Positions 36,766 through 48,960 of a DNA stretch of 64,000 nucleotides are shown here, piece after piece (positions within the stretch are counted from its first letter, which is position 1; every line of letters begins with the position of its first letter). A program made the position numbers and the translations under genes. The stretch is from Salticus scenicus (taxonomy: Eukaryota; Arthropoda; Arachnida; Araneae; Salticidae). The stretch spans positions 247,402,731 through 247,466,730 of the forward strand of contig OZ005660.1 in NCBI GenBank assembly GCA_963930645.1, written 5' to 3'. Below the pieces are notes generated by a model, which saw nothing but the letters and a program-made list of their open reading frames with translations, was not told the DNA's origin and ran no database searches.

Positions 36766-37929
36766 ACTACTACTAACTACTACTACTACTACTACTACTA
36801 CTTCCCTCCACCTACCAACCCGAAGGTTTATGGCTGGCAGAAGCCCGAGGGTGGAGAGAGAAAAAGACCCCCACTATCCAACGAAACCACAGCCAAAGGA
36901 ACAGGCCCGGAAAACACCGGGCTTTTATTAAAACAACAAAGATAAATACAAAGTACAAGAGTGCTGCATAGGACTCAAAAGAAAAGTGTCGCAGACACCA
37001 AAAGAAACATATTCTTTTGAAAAATAAACGAACAAATGAAAATAGTAAATAATAGTAACAACTTGTACAATATTTCAAAATAGATAATTTATGAATGAAA
37101 AATGTTTATTCAGTTCGTTATAAATGTTTTTGACTTTAGCTATTTGATAATTTGATCCGTCAATTCTCATCACATACTCTCTTAGAGTCTCTCTTGTATA
37201 TCTTTTCACAAAAATTTTGCTAAAGGTGCATTTAACCTGTAGGTAGTGGAAGGAGTTGCCAATTTGCCCGCATGGACAGTTTGGACTATCTTTTTTGTTT
37301 ATCCTAAATAGGTATTCTGGGAAACTGCCATGTCCCGTTATAAAGTACACTAGGATCTGATTATTGATTGGAAATTTCCTGGAGACCTCTGGAAAGATTT
37401 CGTGAGTAATTCTTCCTATGTCTGAGCAGTCCCATTATGTTTGCCACAAATTCATTGATTCCTCCAGGAGATACTTTCTTAGTAATGACTGAGGATAAGG
37501 TATCTTGATTTGTTCACCTGTACTTATAGCGTTTTTGGCTGCTTGGTCTACCAGTTCATTCCCTACTTGACCAGAATGACCTCTGACCCATGTTATTTCT
37601 AAGTTTCCCATGAAACCATTTATGATTTCTAACACTTTTTGAGTTAGACTTGATTTTGGTATAAGATTTCCCAGTGCGTAAATGGCAGAAAGGCTATCAG
37701 TCTTTAACGTTATTGAAGTTCTTTTTGTTGTGATGGCCCACTCAATCGCTTTGCCTATGCTTAACATTTCAGCTTGAAATACTGAATTATCCATCTGTAG
37801 TTTAAATTGCTTCATATAAGCCATTCTCTCACCTTCAAAAACCATAAAAGCCAGACCAACACCTACTTCTGTTTTACTGCCGTCTGTATATATTTTTGTA
37901 TGATAATTTGATTTTCTTTCCGTTGTGCA
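36766..37929 (-). mobile_element. 5'-truncated LINE 3' end (I/Jockey-like, RNase H type)
   Basis: This minus-strand retrotransposon fragment contains the RNase H and C-terminal part of ORF2, a ~270-bp 3' UTR and a (GTA)n tail at about 36766-36803. The UTR has a perfect 6-bp hairpin, GCCCGG/CCGGGC, at 36905-36922. It is bounded exactly by the 53-bp duplication. The 5' end is truncated just upstream of RNase H. RNase H after reverse transcriptase plus a short-repeat tail fits the I group or a relative, but the reverse transcriptase itself is absent, so the clade is uncertain. Confidence 0.85.
37078..37929 (-). pseudogene. LINE ORF2 C-terminus: RNase H and CCHC-like tail
   Basis: On the minus strand an RNase H type I domain is seen with all expected acidic residues. 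Numbered from the ATG at 37989, these are D36 (YTDGSK), E74 (FQAEM), D98 (LKTDS) and D148 (ELVD), plus H138 in WVRGHSG. That ATG and the first 20 codons lie in the 53-bp duplication, so they are not native. One in-frame TAA at 37435-37437, after NLWQT, breaks the frame. The same frame then continues through YFITGHGSFPEYL to a C-x-C-x7-H-x5-C motif (CPCG...FHYL...C) typical of this LINE C-terminus, and ends near 37075. RNase H removes the RNA strand during retrotransposition. The fragment cannot act alone. Confidence 0.9.
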
Positions 37930-37982
37930 GGATTCATCATTTCCTGCACGGATCTCAAGCAACATGCATCGTTTCAAGACCA
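37930..37982 (+). repeat. 53-bp target-site duplication, right copy
   Basis: Right-hand copy of 36713-36765. It continues uninterrupted into the right half of the host TIR element, which shows that the LINE fragment is the inserted piece. Confidence 0.9.
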
Positions 37983-38214
37983 CATGCACCCATGCATTTC
38001 ATGTATGGGGCTGCACAGGGAAATGGTTTAGCGCATGGATATGGATGAATCCACCAAGAGAAGCGCTTTTATACGCCGCAGTCATGAGCGCTCTCTACCG
38101 GCTCAGGAGGACATTACCGCGCACACATTCCTATACGAAATCGGCTTATTTAGGCCACCTCTACCTGCCTTTACATTTTTGACATATAGTTTAGGACCAC
38201 CCTGTATTTAATAT

Positions 38215-38925
38215 CATTTAAGGATTACGTGGGTTTCGAAGACTAAAAAAAAATTCTATTTTTTATTAATATAATAAATCATTTTTTTATTCAAAAAGTT
38301 TAAACATATAAAAGAGCTAGACTTAAACAATATTTCATAAAGTTTTCCTAAATTTTTTTGAAAAATTCAGCCGTTGGGATCTGGTTTTCGGCCACCCTTT
38401 AAAAAAGTGATGGACACAATTTCTCAAAAAAATAAATAAATAAATAAATAAATAAAATAAAATAATAATATTAATAATAATAATAATAATAATGCGTCGA
38501 ACTTATTAAAATTGTGCATGTTTTGTTCAAAATAAGATCGACTGTTGCTCAAACATAGGCTTTCTATTCTTTCGATTGCATCAAATTTTTAAGGCAAGTA
38601 TAGCAGAAATTTAAGTAAAGTGTACCAGAATATATACTGCGTTTGCATACAATTCTGCCAAAAATTCAAAATCCTTTTTTTTTTTTCCCTTTTTTTAACC
38701 CTTTGATCAAGTACAAACTATACTTTCTCCTAACATATTTTATTATTTATTTATTTATTTATTTTTAATTTCATATAAAGCTATCATGAGTTTTTCCGTA
38801 CACCGCATTTCTTTTCTTTTCTTTTCTTTTTTATGCTTTCTAAAAGGGGGGGGGAAATGACTTAACTCAGAATAATGACTTTAACTGAGTAAATTAATGA
38901 AAATCTAATAACATGGCAATTAATT
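38215..38925. other. AT-rich spacer with microsatellites
   Basis: AAAT and AAT runs at about 38432-38492, TTTA near 38740-38765, TTTTC near 38811-38830 and a G-run at 38846-38855. No coding signal. Confidence 0.55.
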
Positions 38926-38929
38926 CTTT

Positions 38930-39508
38930 TAAAAAGGTGCATTATTTTTCGCTGGAAAAAGAAAAAAAAGGAGGGAGAGAGAGAGTATATCAATACAAAA
39001 AGGAAAAATTACTTAACTTATATCATGACTGTTTTAAATAAACGCATAAATATTAAAATAAAAAATTAACCAAAATGTGGAGCTAATTAACATATAAACT
39101 TAATTATTTTTTTCAAGGAAATAATTATCCAGTTCTTGTTTACATTTGAAATATATCGTGTTGTGAAGAATTTGCAAAATTAATTAACATGCGAAAGTTT
39201 CTCTCACTCCCCCCCTCTCTCTCTCTCTCTCTCTTAATTTGATTTTGTTATATTAATTATTTTCCTAGTACCGGCGAAATAAATTTTTAAATATTACTGA
39301 TGCTTTGGTAAAATTTTGATTTATTATTATTATTTGAAATGTATAACAAAACAAACCTCATTAAGTGATTGGACTTGTGGAAGTGAATTTTTATTTTTAA
39401 TAAAGCAATAAAGACAAATAGTATGAAAAAGTAATCAAATATAACGAAACTTCAAGTTATAAGACAATTATTCATTTCATGATTAATTACTGTTTTTATA
39501 TATTAATG

Positions 39509-39547
<39 letters not shown>

Positions 39548-40772
39548 AAGATGCAGAATTAATATTCTTAGAAATATTTTGCGTATTTTAATGCAAATAC
39601 AAAAGTAAAATCACATTAAAAATATTGCGCTTGATTGGCGATAAGTCTTTTAATTAACTACTTAATTAATAATTAATTCAAAGATAAAAATCCACTTAAT
39701 AAAATTAGTATTTTTTTCCGGAAAAACACCAACTATACTAATAAAATCATTAACCTGTTTTATGATTGTTTTAAAATTAAGTGAAAACATAAAAAGAAAA
39801 AAAGCAACCAAAATACGGAGCTAGTTTTAAATAAGCTAATTAACTTTTTCCTCATTAACAGGAAGTAATGAAATCTTGTTTTTATTAGCATGATATAGTG
39901 TTATCATATTGAACAATCTAAAAAACTAATGAACATTCATTTTTTACATTTTTCGTTTGGCGAATCAAGTAATTGGTATCGCCACAGTAGAATTAAAAAA
40001 ACAAAATCGCCTATTTTCTATTTTTTAAATATTTTCTTGCAGATTTAACTGTAGAAATTTCATTAAGTAGCATAGTAGGTGAAGTCGAATTTTTATTTCT
40101 AACTTATCAATACACTTATCATCACAAATAAAGTAATTAAAGGAATCGAATTAAATGAGACCTGACTGTACAAATACGACTATTAATTTGGTAGTTAATT
40201 AAGATTCTTAAATAATCATGATATAACTATTAATTTAAAATAATTCAATATGGTTTACTTAAAAAACTGATGTTTAAAGAATTGTGCTTTGTAGACAGCA
40301 CTTATATTAAAAAAAATATTGACAGCACGAAAAAAAAAAGTTATGTTTAAATAAATGTGCTTTGTTGACGGCAATTCTATTAATTATATAAAAATCAACT
40401 GCGGGGAAAAAATTCGTTCACTGAAGAATAACATGTAAAAGTTCATCAGTTAAGCAATATCAATAGAAAAATTACTCACAAAACCTACATAATGGATATT
40501 TTTAAATAAAGCGTAATCACAAAAAATGAAAAAAAAAAAGAAAAAATCAATCGAAATGTAGATTAATTAACCTTTTAATTTAATTAGATGTTTTCGCTTT
40601 TAACATCATGCAGAATTGTCATATTAAAGAATCCATTAAATTATTTTTCGAAATTGATATTTTATATTTGTTTAGTTGATATTTTAATAAACGTCAATTT
40701 AAAAAAAAAAAAAAAATAAAAAGCTAATTTTAAAAGTTAGTTAATTAAAAAATAATATTTTTTTTATTTTTT

Positions 40773-40808
<36 letters not shown>

Positions 40809-43800
40809 TTTCTGAAATTTGACTAAAAGAAATCACATTAAATAGATTAAATATCACATGAAAATAAAATTTTATTTATAATATAGCGAATACAGTTCTC
40901 CTGACAATTAGTGTAATTGACAATATCAGATACTCGTATAATGAAACCTGGAATTAAAATTCAACCATTAATTTCAGATCCAATTAAGGTTTTAGAATTT
41001 AATGAAACGTATTAAATTAAAACGTATTAAATTATTTTTTAGAAGTTATATTGTACATATTTTAATGCGAGTTCAAAAGAAAAACTATATTTTAAAAATA
41101 TTGTGCGTATTTGAAGGTAAGTGAACTAATTAATTAAAAATTAATTGCTAACAAAAAACTTCATCCAGAAAAATATCAGATAGAAAATATCAACTAAAAA
41201 ATAGTCATTAAATATTTGGCTGTTTTTAAATAAAGTGCAAGCATTAAATTTGAAAAATTAAAGAAAAATAAGAAGTTAATTCACGTGTAAAGTTAATTGT
41301 ATATTTTCCTTTTCCACGGGAAGTACTTATTGAACTTTCGTTTTCATTTGCAGTTTGCAGTATTATCTTATTCAACTAATTAATTTGCAAAAATATTTTA
41401 ATATTTGTTAAGTCAATGATTTGATTGTATCATTATATTAAATTTGAAAAAAAAAAAAAAAAAAAAAAAGAGTATTTAGCAAATTTTAAGAATGATTTTT
41501 ATTTTTTTATTTATTTATTTTTATCTTTCATTTTTTTTTTTTTTTTTTTTAGATTTAGCCGAATCATTATCATTATATAGATTTAACAGTATAAAGTGAT
41601 TTTTTATTTTTTATGTATCACAGACTCTTGATAATTTGTGTAATTAACGAAATCTGATATAATGAAACCTGCAATTAAAACTCAGCAATCAATTTCGTTT
41701 TCAATTGGGGCTTATAGATATGTAATGATCCAAAATTATTTTCTCAGAAATATTTTATGTATTTCAAATCGAAAAGAAAAGTTATATATTAAAAAAAATG
41801 TTTCTCAGAAATATTTTATGTATTTTAAATCGAAAAGAAAATTTATATAGTAAAAAAATATTTCTCAGAAATATTTTATGTATTTTAAATCGAAAAGAAA
41901 AGTTATATATTAAAAAACATGTTTCTCAGAAATATTTTATGTATTTTAAATCGAAAAAAAAAAAGTTATATATTAAAAAAATGTTTCTCAGAAATATTTT
42001 ATGTATTTTAAATCAAAAAGAAAAGTTATATATTAAAAAAACGTTTCTCAGAAATATTTTATTTATTTTAAATCGAAAAGAAAAGTTATATTTAAAAGAA
42101 AATATTTCTCAGAAATATTTTATGTATTTTAAATCGAAAAGAAAAGTTATATATTAAAAAAAAAACGTTTCTCAGAAATATTTTATTTATTTTAAATCGA
42201 AAAGAAAAGTTATATATTAAAAAAAAAATGTTTCTCAGAAATATTTTATGTATTTTAAATCGAAAAGAAAAGTTATATATTAAAAAAAATGTTTCTCAGA
42301 AATATTTTATGTATTTTAAATCGAAAAAAAAAGTTATATATTAAAAAAATGTTTCTCAGAAATATTTTATGTATTTTAAATCGAAAAGAAAAGTTATATA
42401 TTAAAAAAACGTTTCTCAGAAATATTTTATTTATTTTAAATCGAAAAGAAAAGTTATATTTAAAAAAAAAATGTTTCTCAGAAATATTTTATGTATTTTA
42501 AATCGAAAAGAAAAGTTATATATTAAAAAAAAAAACGTTTCTCAGAAATATTTTATTTATTTTAAATCGAAAAGAAAAGTTATATATTAAAAAAAATGTT
42601 TCTCAGAAATATTTTATGTATTTTAAATCGATAAGAAAAGTTATATATTAAAAAAAAAACGTTTCTCAGAAATATTTTATGTATTTTAAATCGAAAAGAA
42701 AAGTTATATATTAAAAAAAAAATTCTCAGAAATATTTTATGTATTTTAAATCGAAAATAAAAGTTATATATTAAATAAATGTTTCTCAGAAATATTTTAT
42801 TTATTTTAAATCGAAAAGAAAAGTTATATATTAAAAACATGTTTCTCAGAAATATTTTATGTATTTTAACTCGAAAAGAAAAGTTATACATTAAAAAGAT
42901 GTTTCTCATAAATATTTTATGCATTTTAAATTGAAAAGAAAAGTTATATATTAAAAAAAAAACGTTTCTCAGAAATATTTTATGCCTTTTAAATCGAAAA
43001 TAAAAGTTATATATTAAATAAATGTTTCTCAGAAATATTTTATTTATTTTAAATCGAAAAGAAAAGTTATATATTAAAAACATGTTTCTCAGAAATATTT
43101 TATGTATTTTAACTCGAAAAGAAAAGTTATACATTAAAAAGATGTTTCTCATAAATATTTTATGCATTTTAAATCGAAAAGAAAAGTTATATATTAAAAA
43201 AAAAACGTTTCTCAGAAATATTTTATGCCTTTTAAATCGAAAATAAAAGTTATATATTAAATAAATGTTTCTCAGAAATATTTTATTTATTTTAAATCGA
43301 AAAGAAAAGTTATATATTAAAAAAAATGTTTCTCAGAAATATTTTATTTATTTTAAATCGAAAAGAAAAGTTATATATTAAAAAAAATGTTTCTCAGAAA
43401 TATTTCATGTATTTTAAATCGAAAAGAAAAGTTATATATTAAAAATGTATATGTTGAGCGATAACTCTATTAATTAATTTAAATTTAATAGCACAGCAAT
43501 AACAACGAAAAAAAAAACTCTTCATAAAATCAAAGAATAACTGAACGTAAAAAAAAAAAAAATGCTATATTAATTAAAAAAAAAAAAAAAAAAAATTGGG
43601 CTGTGATTGTTTTCAAGCAAAATATAGTTTAAAAAAATCTAAATTATGAAGATAACTTTATACGCTGTAAAAAAAAAAAAAAAAAATTCAAGCCAGTTTA
43701 CAGGTAACGCCCGGCAGTAGAGATTTCAGGCAAAGCTTGTAAAAAATTATTTGGACCACTGTATGAATGTATAAATAAACCCTCTCAACCAATAAAACTA

Positions 43801-45200
43801 CAATTATATTTTTAGCTTCAAATACTTATATGACGTCACTGAAACGCTAACACTTAACATTTCAATGTAAAAATAAAGATTTGAACAAATTACGTGGATT
43901 AACGACTTTTGTCCTTAAACAAAATGTCAATATTCTAAAATTACACTTTGATGATGTCATTTTACGGGTTTTGATCATTTAGCTGGCGGAAGTAGTCATT
44001 TCCCGTAAAATTATAATGTCAAACCTCGTGATTTTACATTTATTTATTCATTTTACTTTATTTATTTTTTATTTATTTTTATTTATTTTTATTTTATTTA
44101 TTTATTTAAGTGTATGAGCATAATGAAATTTCATCCCGTTTAACAACAAATGATTATTGAATAATTGTTTTCATCCGCATTACAGAGTATTGCAATTATT
44201 AATTTTTATTTATTATAAATTAATTTTGTTTATTATAAGTTAATTTTTACTTTTCATAAAATAATACAATCTACATGACAAAAGAAGTCGAATATAATAA
44301 AATCCAGAGTTACAAAACTGTTATTATTACTTTCACGGTTCATTATAATTTTAGACATCAGTGATACATATTAGACTAAAGCTATTGTTTCTTTGGAAAT
44401 GATTTATGTGTTTTAGTGCATAAAAAAGGTTATATTTGAATAATATGAATAGTTCGCGAAGATTTCATTCATTAATCAAAAGTTAATTGCACCACCAAAA
44501 AAATTCTTGAGAAAATAGTTAAATAGAATTACAAAACTTCATCAGTTAAACTATATAAACAAAAGAAGTACTGAACAAATTTAGTGTAACACAGTTTTAA
44601 AATAAAATCTAAATATTAAAATAAAAATGCAACTGAAATATGGAGATAATTTTATCTGTGTTTAATTATCCTTTTTTCGCTTTCACAGGAAATAATTATT
44701 GAATTTTCATTTTCATTTTCATTGTAGGTGTTATCATGGCGAACAATCTACGTATATAATGAACTTCTAGATTTCATTTCTTTTTTAATTTTATTTTGCT
44801 TAGTCAATGGTTTATTGCTAACGCCGCATGGAAAAATTAAAATGTATCCGGTAATTTGATAAATTTCCAAACCCATTTCAGGTGTATTTAACTAATATCT
44901 TGTTACAGAATGTAACAGATGGAAGTCCATTTTAATTTTTAACGTAGCAATACCGTTCGCTTGGGCCGTGAAGTAATTAAAGAATTAGATATTTTGAAAG
45001 CTGAAGTAAAAAAAAATATATATATTGATTCTATAATTAATTTTGGCTCTTGAACAAGAATCACGTATATTAATTTAAAACGATGCAAATTTACTTTCTA
45101 AGAAATATTTTTACATATTATCTTTATGAAAAAATATATATTTCATTAATTCATTAATATTACTTTTTTTAACTTAAGGTTTAAAATACTAATAACAATT
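38930..45200 (+). repeat. Diverged ~0.73-kb tandem array
   Basis: A landmark block (TTAATTA, then GGAA(G/A)TA-TTATT-A, TGTTATCAT-TTGAACAATCTA and AATGAAC) recurs near 39105, 39840, 40575, 41290 and 44655, about 735 bp apart where uninterrupted. A second landmark (AGAAATATTTT-GTATTTTAA, AAAAG-TATAT) appears once per unit near 39565, 41035, 41740, 44390 and 45100. A lone fragment of the unit is at 62695-62800. The array is non-coding and strongly diverged between units. Confidence 0.65.
41740..43446 (+). repeat. 61-bp minisatellite, 28 units
   Basis: 28 tandem units of about 58-68 bp (average near 61) share TTTCTCAGAAATATTTTATG, TATTTTAAATCGAAAAG and AAAAGTTATATATTAAAA. Length varies mainly in the A-run joining units. 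Within it a four-unit block of 240 bp (about 42777-43016) is repeated immediately (43017-43258), carrying the same rare variants (AACTCG, TACATTAAAAAG, CTCATAAAT, TATGCCTTTT). Long frames on both strands are artefacts of missing stops. Confidence 0.97.
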
Positions 45201-45204
45201 TTAT

Positions 45205-46385
45205 AGACGAGTTCTGTAGTAAGAGAACATCCTCAGCATTTGTTTCAGTATGATATAATTAAACACAACCTTTCCTCAACAGAAAAACGCATACAGAAAA
45301 CTAGTTGCTATCAGTTGCTGCCAGTTGAACAACAGTTGCTACTTTGAAGCAGCCTATAGTAATTTGAAGTTAGTTGGCAGTAACCGGTAGATCTTTTCAA
45401 TTATATGACTTTTTTTTTATTATTAAATATATATATATATCATATTTTTAAAAAACTTAAAGAAAATATTCAATTTCCCCCCGCCCCCTACATTTGTAAT
45501 TTCTTTATTAACCTTTCAGCGTTAGCCGTTTTTCAGTGTATCTGTTTAATTATTCTTAAAATTAATACTATGCACAGCACAAATATCAGAACTTAATATT
45601 ATACACTACACATATTTATTAATCTTATTTTTTTTCAAAAAAGCAACATGTCTTTCAAAGTTTAGTCACACCAGTTTTTTATTTCAACTATGCATGATGG
45701 AAAAATACGGGCTGAACACTTTTGCAGGTCAGTGACTGTTATAACGTTTTTCAGAAATTCACCGTAAAAACAAAAGTATGTCCGTATATCTATCACGTTT
45801 TTGTTCTCTGAAAAAGGAAATGAACTTTAATAAGCGGTCAAGATTAAATTTTACAGCACTTTGTTACTCGACGGATACTTTGTACGGGTACTGAACTTTT
45901 TCTCTAAAAAATTGTCAAAAGCAGAATTTTACTGGAATTTCCTGGAGTGTATTCGTAATTATTTTATGCCACTTGCTCTTTACACCATAAATAACAATTC
46001 AATATTCTAATGTCAATCTCTTTGGTGTGATAGCTAACATTACTAACATTTTTTTGCATTTTGTTCGTATTTAATTTTCACGTTCGCAATACAATATATG
46101 ATACATGTGCAGTTTTTAGACAATATATACAGTTAATTAAAAACATTGATTTTACACTTTATCTTTAACAATAAAGTTATTAAGAATTAATTATGCCTCC
46201 AAAATTAAAGACGAAATGTACTTTAAAGTGAAAGTTATAAATATACTTTAAAATATAATTTAAAAAAGAAAAAAAAATATTTTGAAAGTTAAATTAGGAA
46301 CTAGATAAATACGATTGGATTCAGAGTTGCTTAAAATTCAATAAGAATTTACTTTTAATGCCGAAGAATTAATACATTTATAAGA
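45205..46385. other. AT-rich spacer
   Basis: CAGTTGCTGCCAGTTGAACA and similar AGTTGCTA words cluster at 45300-45390. Nothing gene-like. Confidence 0.5.
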
Positions 46386-46387
46386 TA

Positions 46388-47927
46388 CTAGCAGGCTTTG
46401 CCCGCTTCGCTGGTCATTATATTGAAATGAATCCCCAAAACAGCATATCATTGATAATAATAAAATATCTTAAAAAAAAAAAAAAAAAAAAAAACATTGA
46501 AATCCGTCAAAATCTAATTTTAAGTTGCCCAATGCCTTCGGCAGTCCCTTACCTGCTTTTTACTCCCCCTCCCTCGCGGTTACAGTTGAAAGTTTTACAA
46601 AATCTCATCAAAGTGCATATTTCGCACACTTAATTAACATTCACACACCAAAATTCGCCATTCTTAGGTAATTTGGACGGATTTAAGCTTCAAAATGTGG
46701 TTTTTGCCCCGCCCGCCCCAAGAGGAAGGAGGGGCGGGGGTAAATTTCCAAAATTACTTTATATTTCATGTTGCATACACATACCTGACCGACACATAAA
46801 AAAAAATTGAGATCATGAAATTATTTAAAGCTGAGCTATGCTTTAAAACTTTTTTTTTTTTTTAATCTCTCCTCCCGTTCTTAAAGGAGGGAAGGAGGAG
46901 TGAATTTCGCAAAATCTCTTCATACTATGAGTTAGATACATATAATCGTCCCTTACATAAAAAATGTCCAACCTTAGATAATTTAGTGCAGCATTACGCA
47001 TGAATACATGTTTTTGCCCCCCATTCTCCAAAGGGCGGTAGGGTGGAATTTCATAAAATCCCTTTGTAGTGTGTGTTCAGTTCGATTTCCTCGTGTGTTG
47101 AGTACCCTTCTTCCAAAATCTTTTCCCTTCCCTCCCCCCTTAAAAATCCAAAATTCCAAAATCGCAGAAAATAATTTCTTTGTACTGAAGTCTGGTCTTT
47201 CCATCTGCAATTTCTTCACCGTTAAGTAATTTGGAGCCGAGTTAATCCTTCTGCCCCCCAAGGAGACGGTGGGGGGGGGGGGGGTATTTTGCAAAATTCC
47301 GTCTTAGTTGGGGGTCAGGCTCCGAAATCCAACCTGGTCACTAAAATTTGTGACCCTCTTTCCCACAGAATCGTCATGGCAGTGTTGAGTCAGTGAATCA
47401 TTGAGTTTACTCTTTTATATGTACAGATTTGTTTATATTTTTTATGGACTACTTGGCTTAAGATTGTTGTCACAAAAATAGAGTCCTTGGAGAAAAATTA
47501 TCCTATCTACTTCAGTATTAAAATTAAAAATATACCCAGGATTATCAACTAATAAAGCTCTTTAATACAGATCTGAATTAGCTTTCATTTTCATATTATT
47601 TAATTTTGATAATGACGTTATGTTGTCATGTGCCTAAGCAAATTTAATATGTATTATTTTTTTTATTATTATTCGCGTGAAATATTTTTTGGCAACAATT
47701 AAAAATTAAAATAAATTATTTTAAAATTTTATTATAGAAGAAATATTTATATTATACAGAAGATTAATTAAAAATTTACATTTTTCCGGTATAAATAGTA
47801 GCCTATGTCTTATTCCAGACTATTACCTATCTCTATACAAAATTTCATCCAGATCCGTTTAGCCGTTGTGGTGTGATTGAGTAACAAACATCCATCCAAA
47901 CTTTCGCATTTATAATATTAGTATAGA
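46388..47927 (-). mobile_element. Non-autonomous Helitron, complete, 1.54 kb
   Basis: On the minus strand it starts TCTATACTAATATTATAAAT after A and ends GCGGGCAAAGCCTGCTAG before T, which is the canonical Helitron TC...CTAG with A|T insertion. A short GCGGGC/GCCTGC-type hairpin precedes the end. The 5' part carries the widespread CACAACGGCTAAACGGAT-type segment. The body holds four or five ~150-200-bp modules, each with a C-run, a short spacer and a G-run (near 46705-46740, 46865-46900, 47015-47043, 47255-47285) followed by AAATTT-CAAAAT. No protein is encoded. Confidence 0.85.
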
Positions 47928-47929
47928 TT

Positions 47930-48590
47930 ATAGTTATCGTGTGCATGTGTTAGATTGAGTTATTTTGCTATCAAATTGACAAAATTTTAATTTTAAATTT
48001 CAAAACTCTGTCGTTCTTGGCGCTTATTGTATTTGGTGATCAAAAACGTAATACGAAAATATGTATGCCAGATGTATATTTTCGTAATATGCATTGTACG
48101 AAATATTGTTTCATATTATTCATTACTCTCTTAATATAAGTTGTTAAAATAACCATGATTTTTGAAAGGAATTAAATTATGTTCGCCAAATAATTTGTCG
48201 ATATATATATATATATTTTTTTTTTTTCTGCTAAGGATGACCGATATCAAATCTATTCCGCTGCAATATCGTATCTTATATCAGATACTTTATTTAGACA
48301 TTTGGAAAGAAATTTGACTTCAAATTATGATAGAATATTTATCATTTTCCTTTTAATTAGTGTATTAGTTGGATATTTATTGTGTAAATATCATCCTTTG
48401 AAATGAAATGTTTGTGTTTTCAATCGAATATAGAAGTTTGCCATTTTTTTTTCCCTAGAGTTTTGATATTAAAAATGCAAATTTTGTCAATTTTACAACA
48501 AAAATAACTTAATCTAACGCATGGACATGATAACTAATACATATCTATACCTAAATATGGGGATTAAAATCGGGAAATAATTTTCCTCGA
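47930..48590. other. AT-rich spacer
   Basis: (TA)n near 48202-48217. No recognised feature. Confidence 0.5.
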
Positions 48591-48599
48591 TTTTTAATA

Positions 48600-48960
48600 A
48601 TTTTTTACAAAAAATCCAATGGGCGTTTAACATAGGACATATTTTTCTTGAATCCACAAACGGCCAGTGACGTCATCACTTCGCTTGCGTATTAGCACTT
48701 TATCAATGTGTAAAAGAAATTTTTAATTAAAAATGACGTCAATTTTTGTGAGATGCATAATTTTTTTTTTAGAATTTTTTATCGTTCACTTTTAGATAAA
48801 TGTATTTATTTTCCTGTTGAAAAAAATAAATTCGTTTTTTTTTTTTTTTTTTTTTTTTTGGCAACAATTAAATTATGGATAAATTTAAATGGCTAATTTT
48901 TTGCTATTATTAGCTTACAAAATTGCTATTTTATGCATAAAAATCGCAAAAACAAATTTT
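48600..48960 (+). mobile_element. Helitron interior fragment
   Basis: GACGTCAATTTTTGTGAGAT, TAAATGTATTTATTTT and GGCAACAATTAAATTA match the order in the Helitron at 31514-32319 (near 31771-31900). A poly-T run is at 48835-48859. No ends are visible. Confidence 0.6.

Larger units (their letters stand above)
36108..38204. mobile_element. TIR element, TA-flanked, host of two insertions
   Basis: The ends CAGGGTGGTCCTAAACTATA and its complement lie at 36108 and 38204, each next to a TA. Inverted arms of about 160 bp (36108-36207 plus 36659-36720 on the left; about 38044-38204 on the right) share CAAAAAT(A/G)TAAAGGCAGGTAG, TTTCGTATAGGAATGTGTG and GAGCCGGTA. The left arm is split by a MITE (36208-36658), and the centre is split by a LINE fragment (36766-37929). 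With both removed it would be a short non-coding DNA transposon. Confidence 0.85.

Noticed and set aside
36812..37078. 88-codon minus-strand frame
   Set aside because: It covers the LINE 3' UTR downstream of the ORF2 stop and lacks any domain.
42580..43167. 195-codon minus-strand open frame, with partner frames on the plus strand
   Set aside because: It lies wholly in the 61-bp minisatellite. The repeated KIFLRN-type peptide is only translation of the repeat, and frames are open on both strands.
41740..43446. CRISPR-like spacing of repeats
   Set aside because: The whole 61-bp unit is conserved with no unique spacers, and the context is a eukaryotic repeat region.
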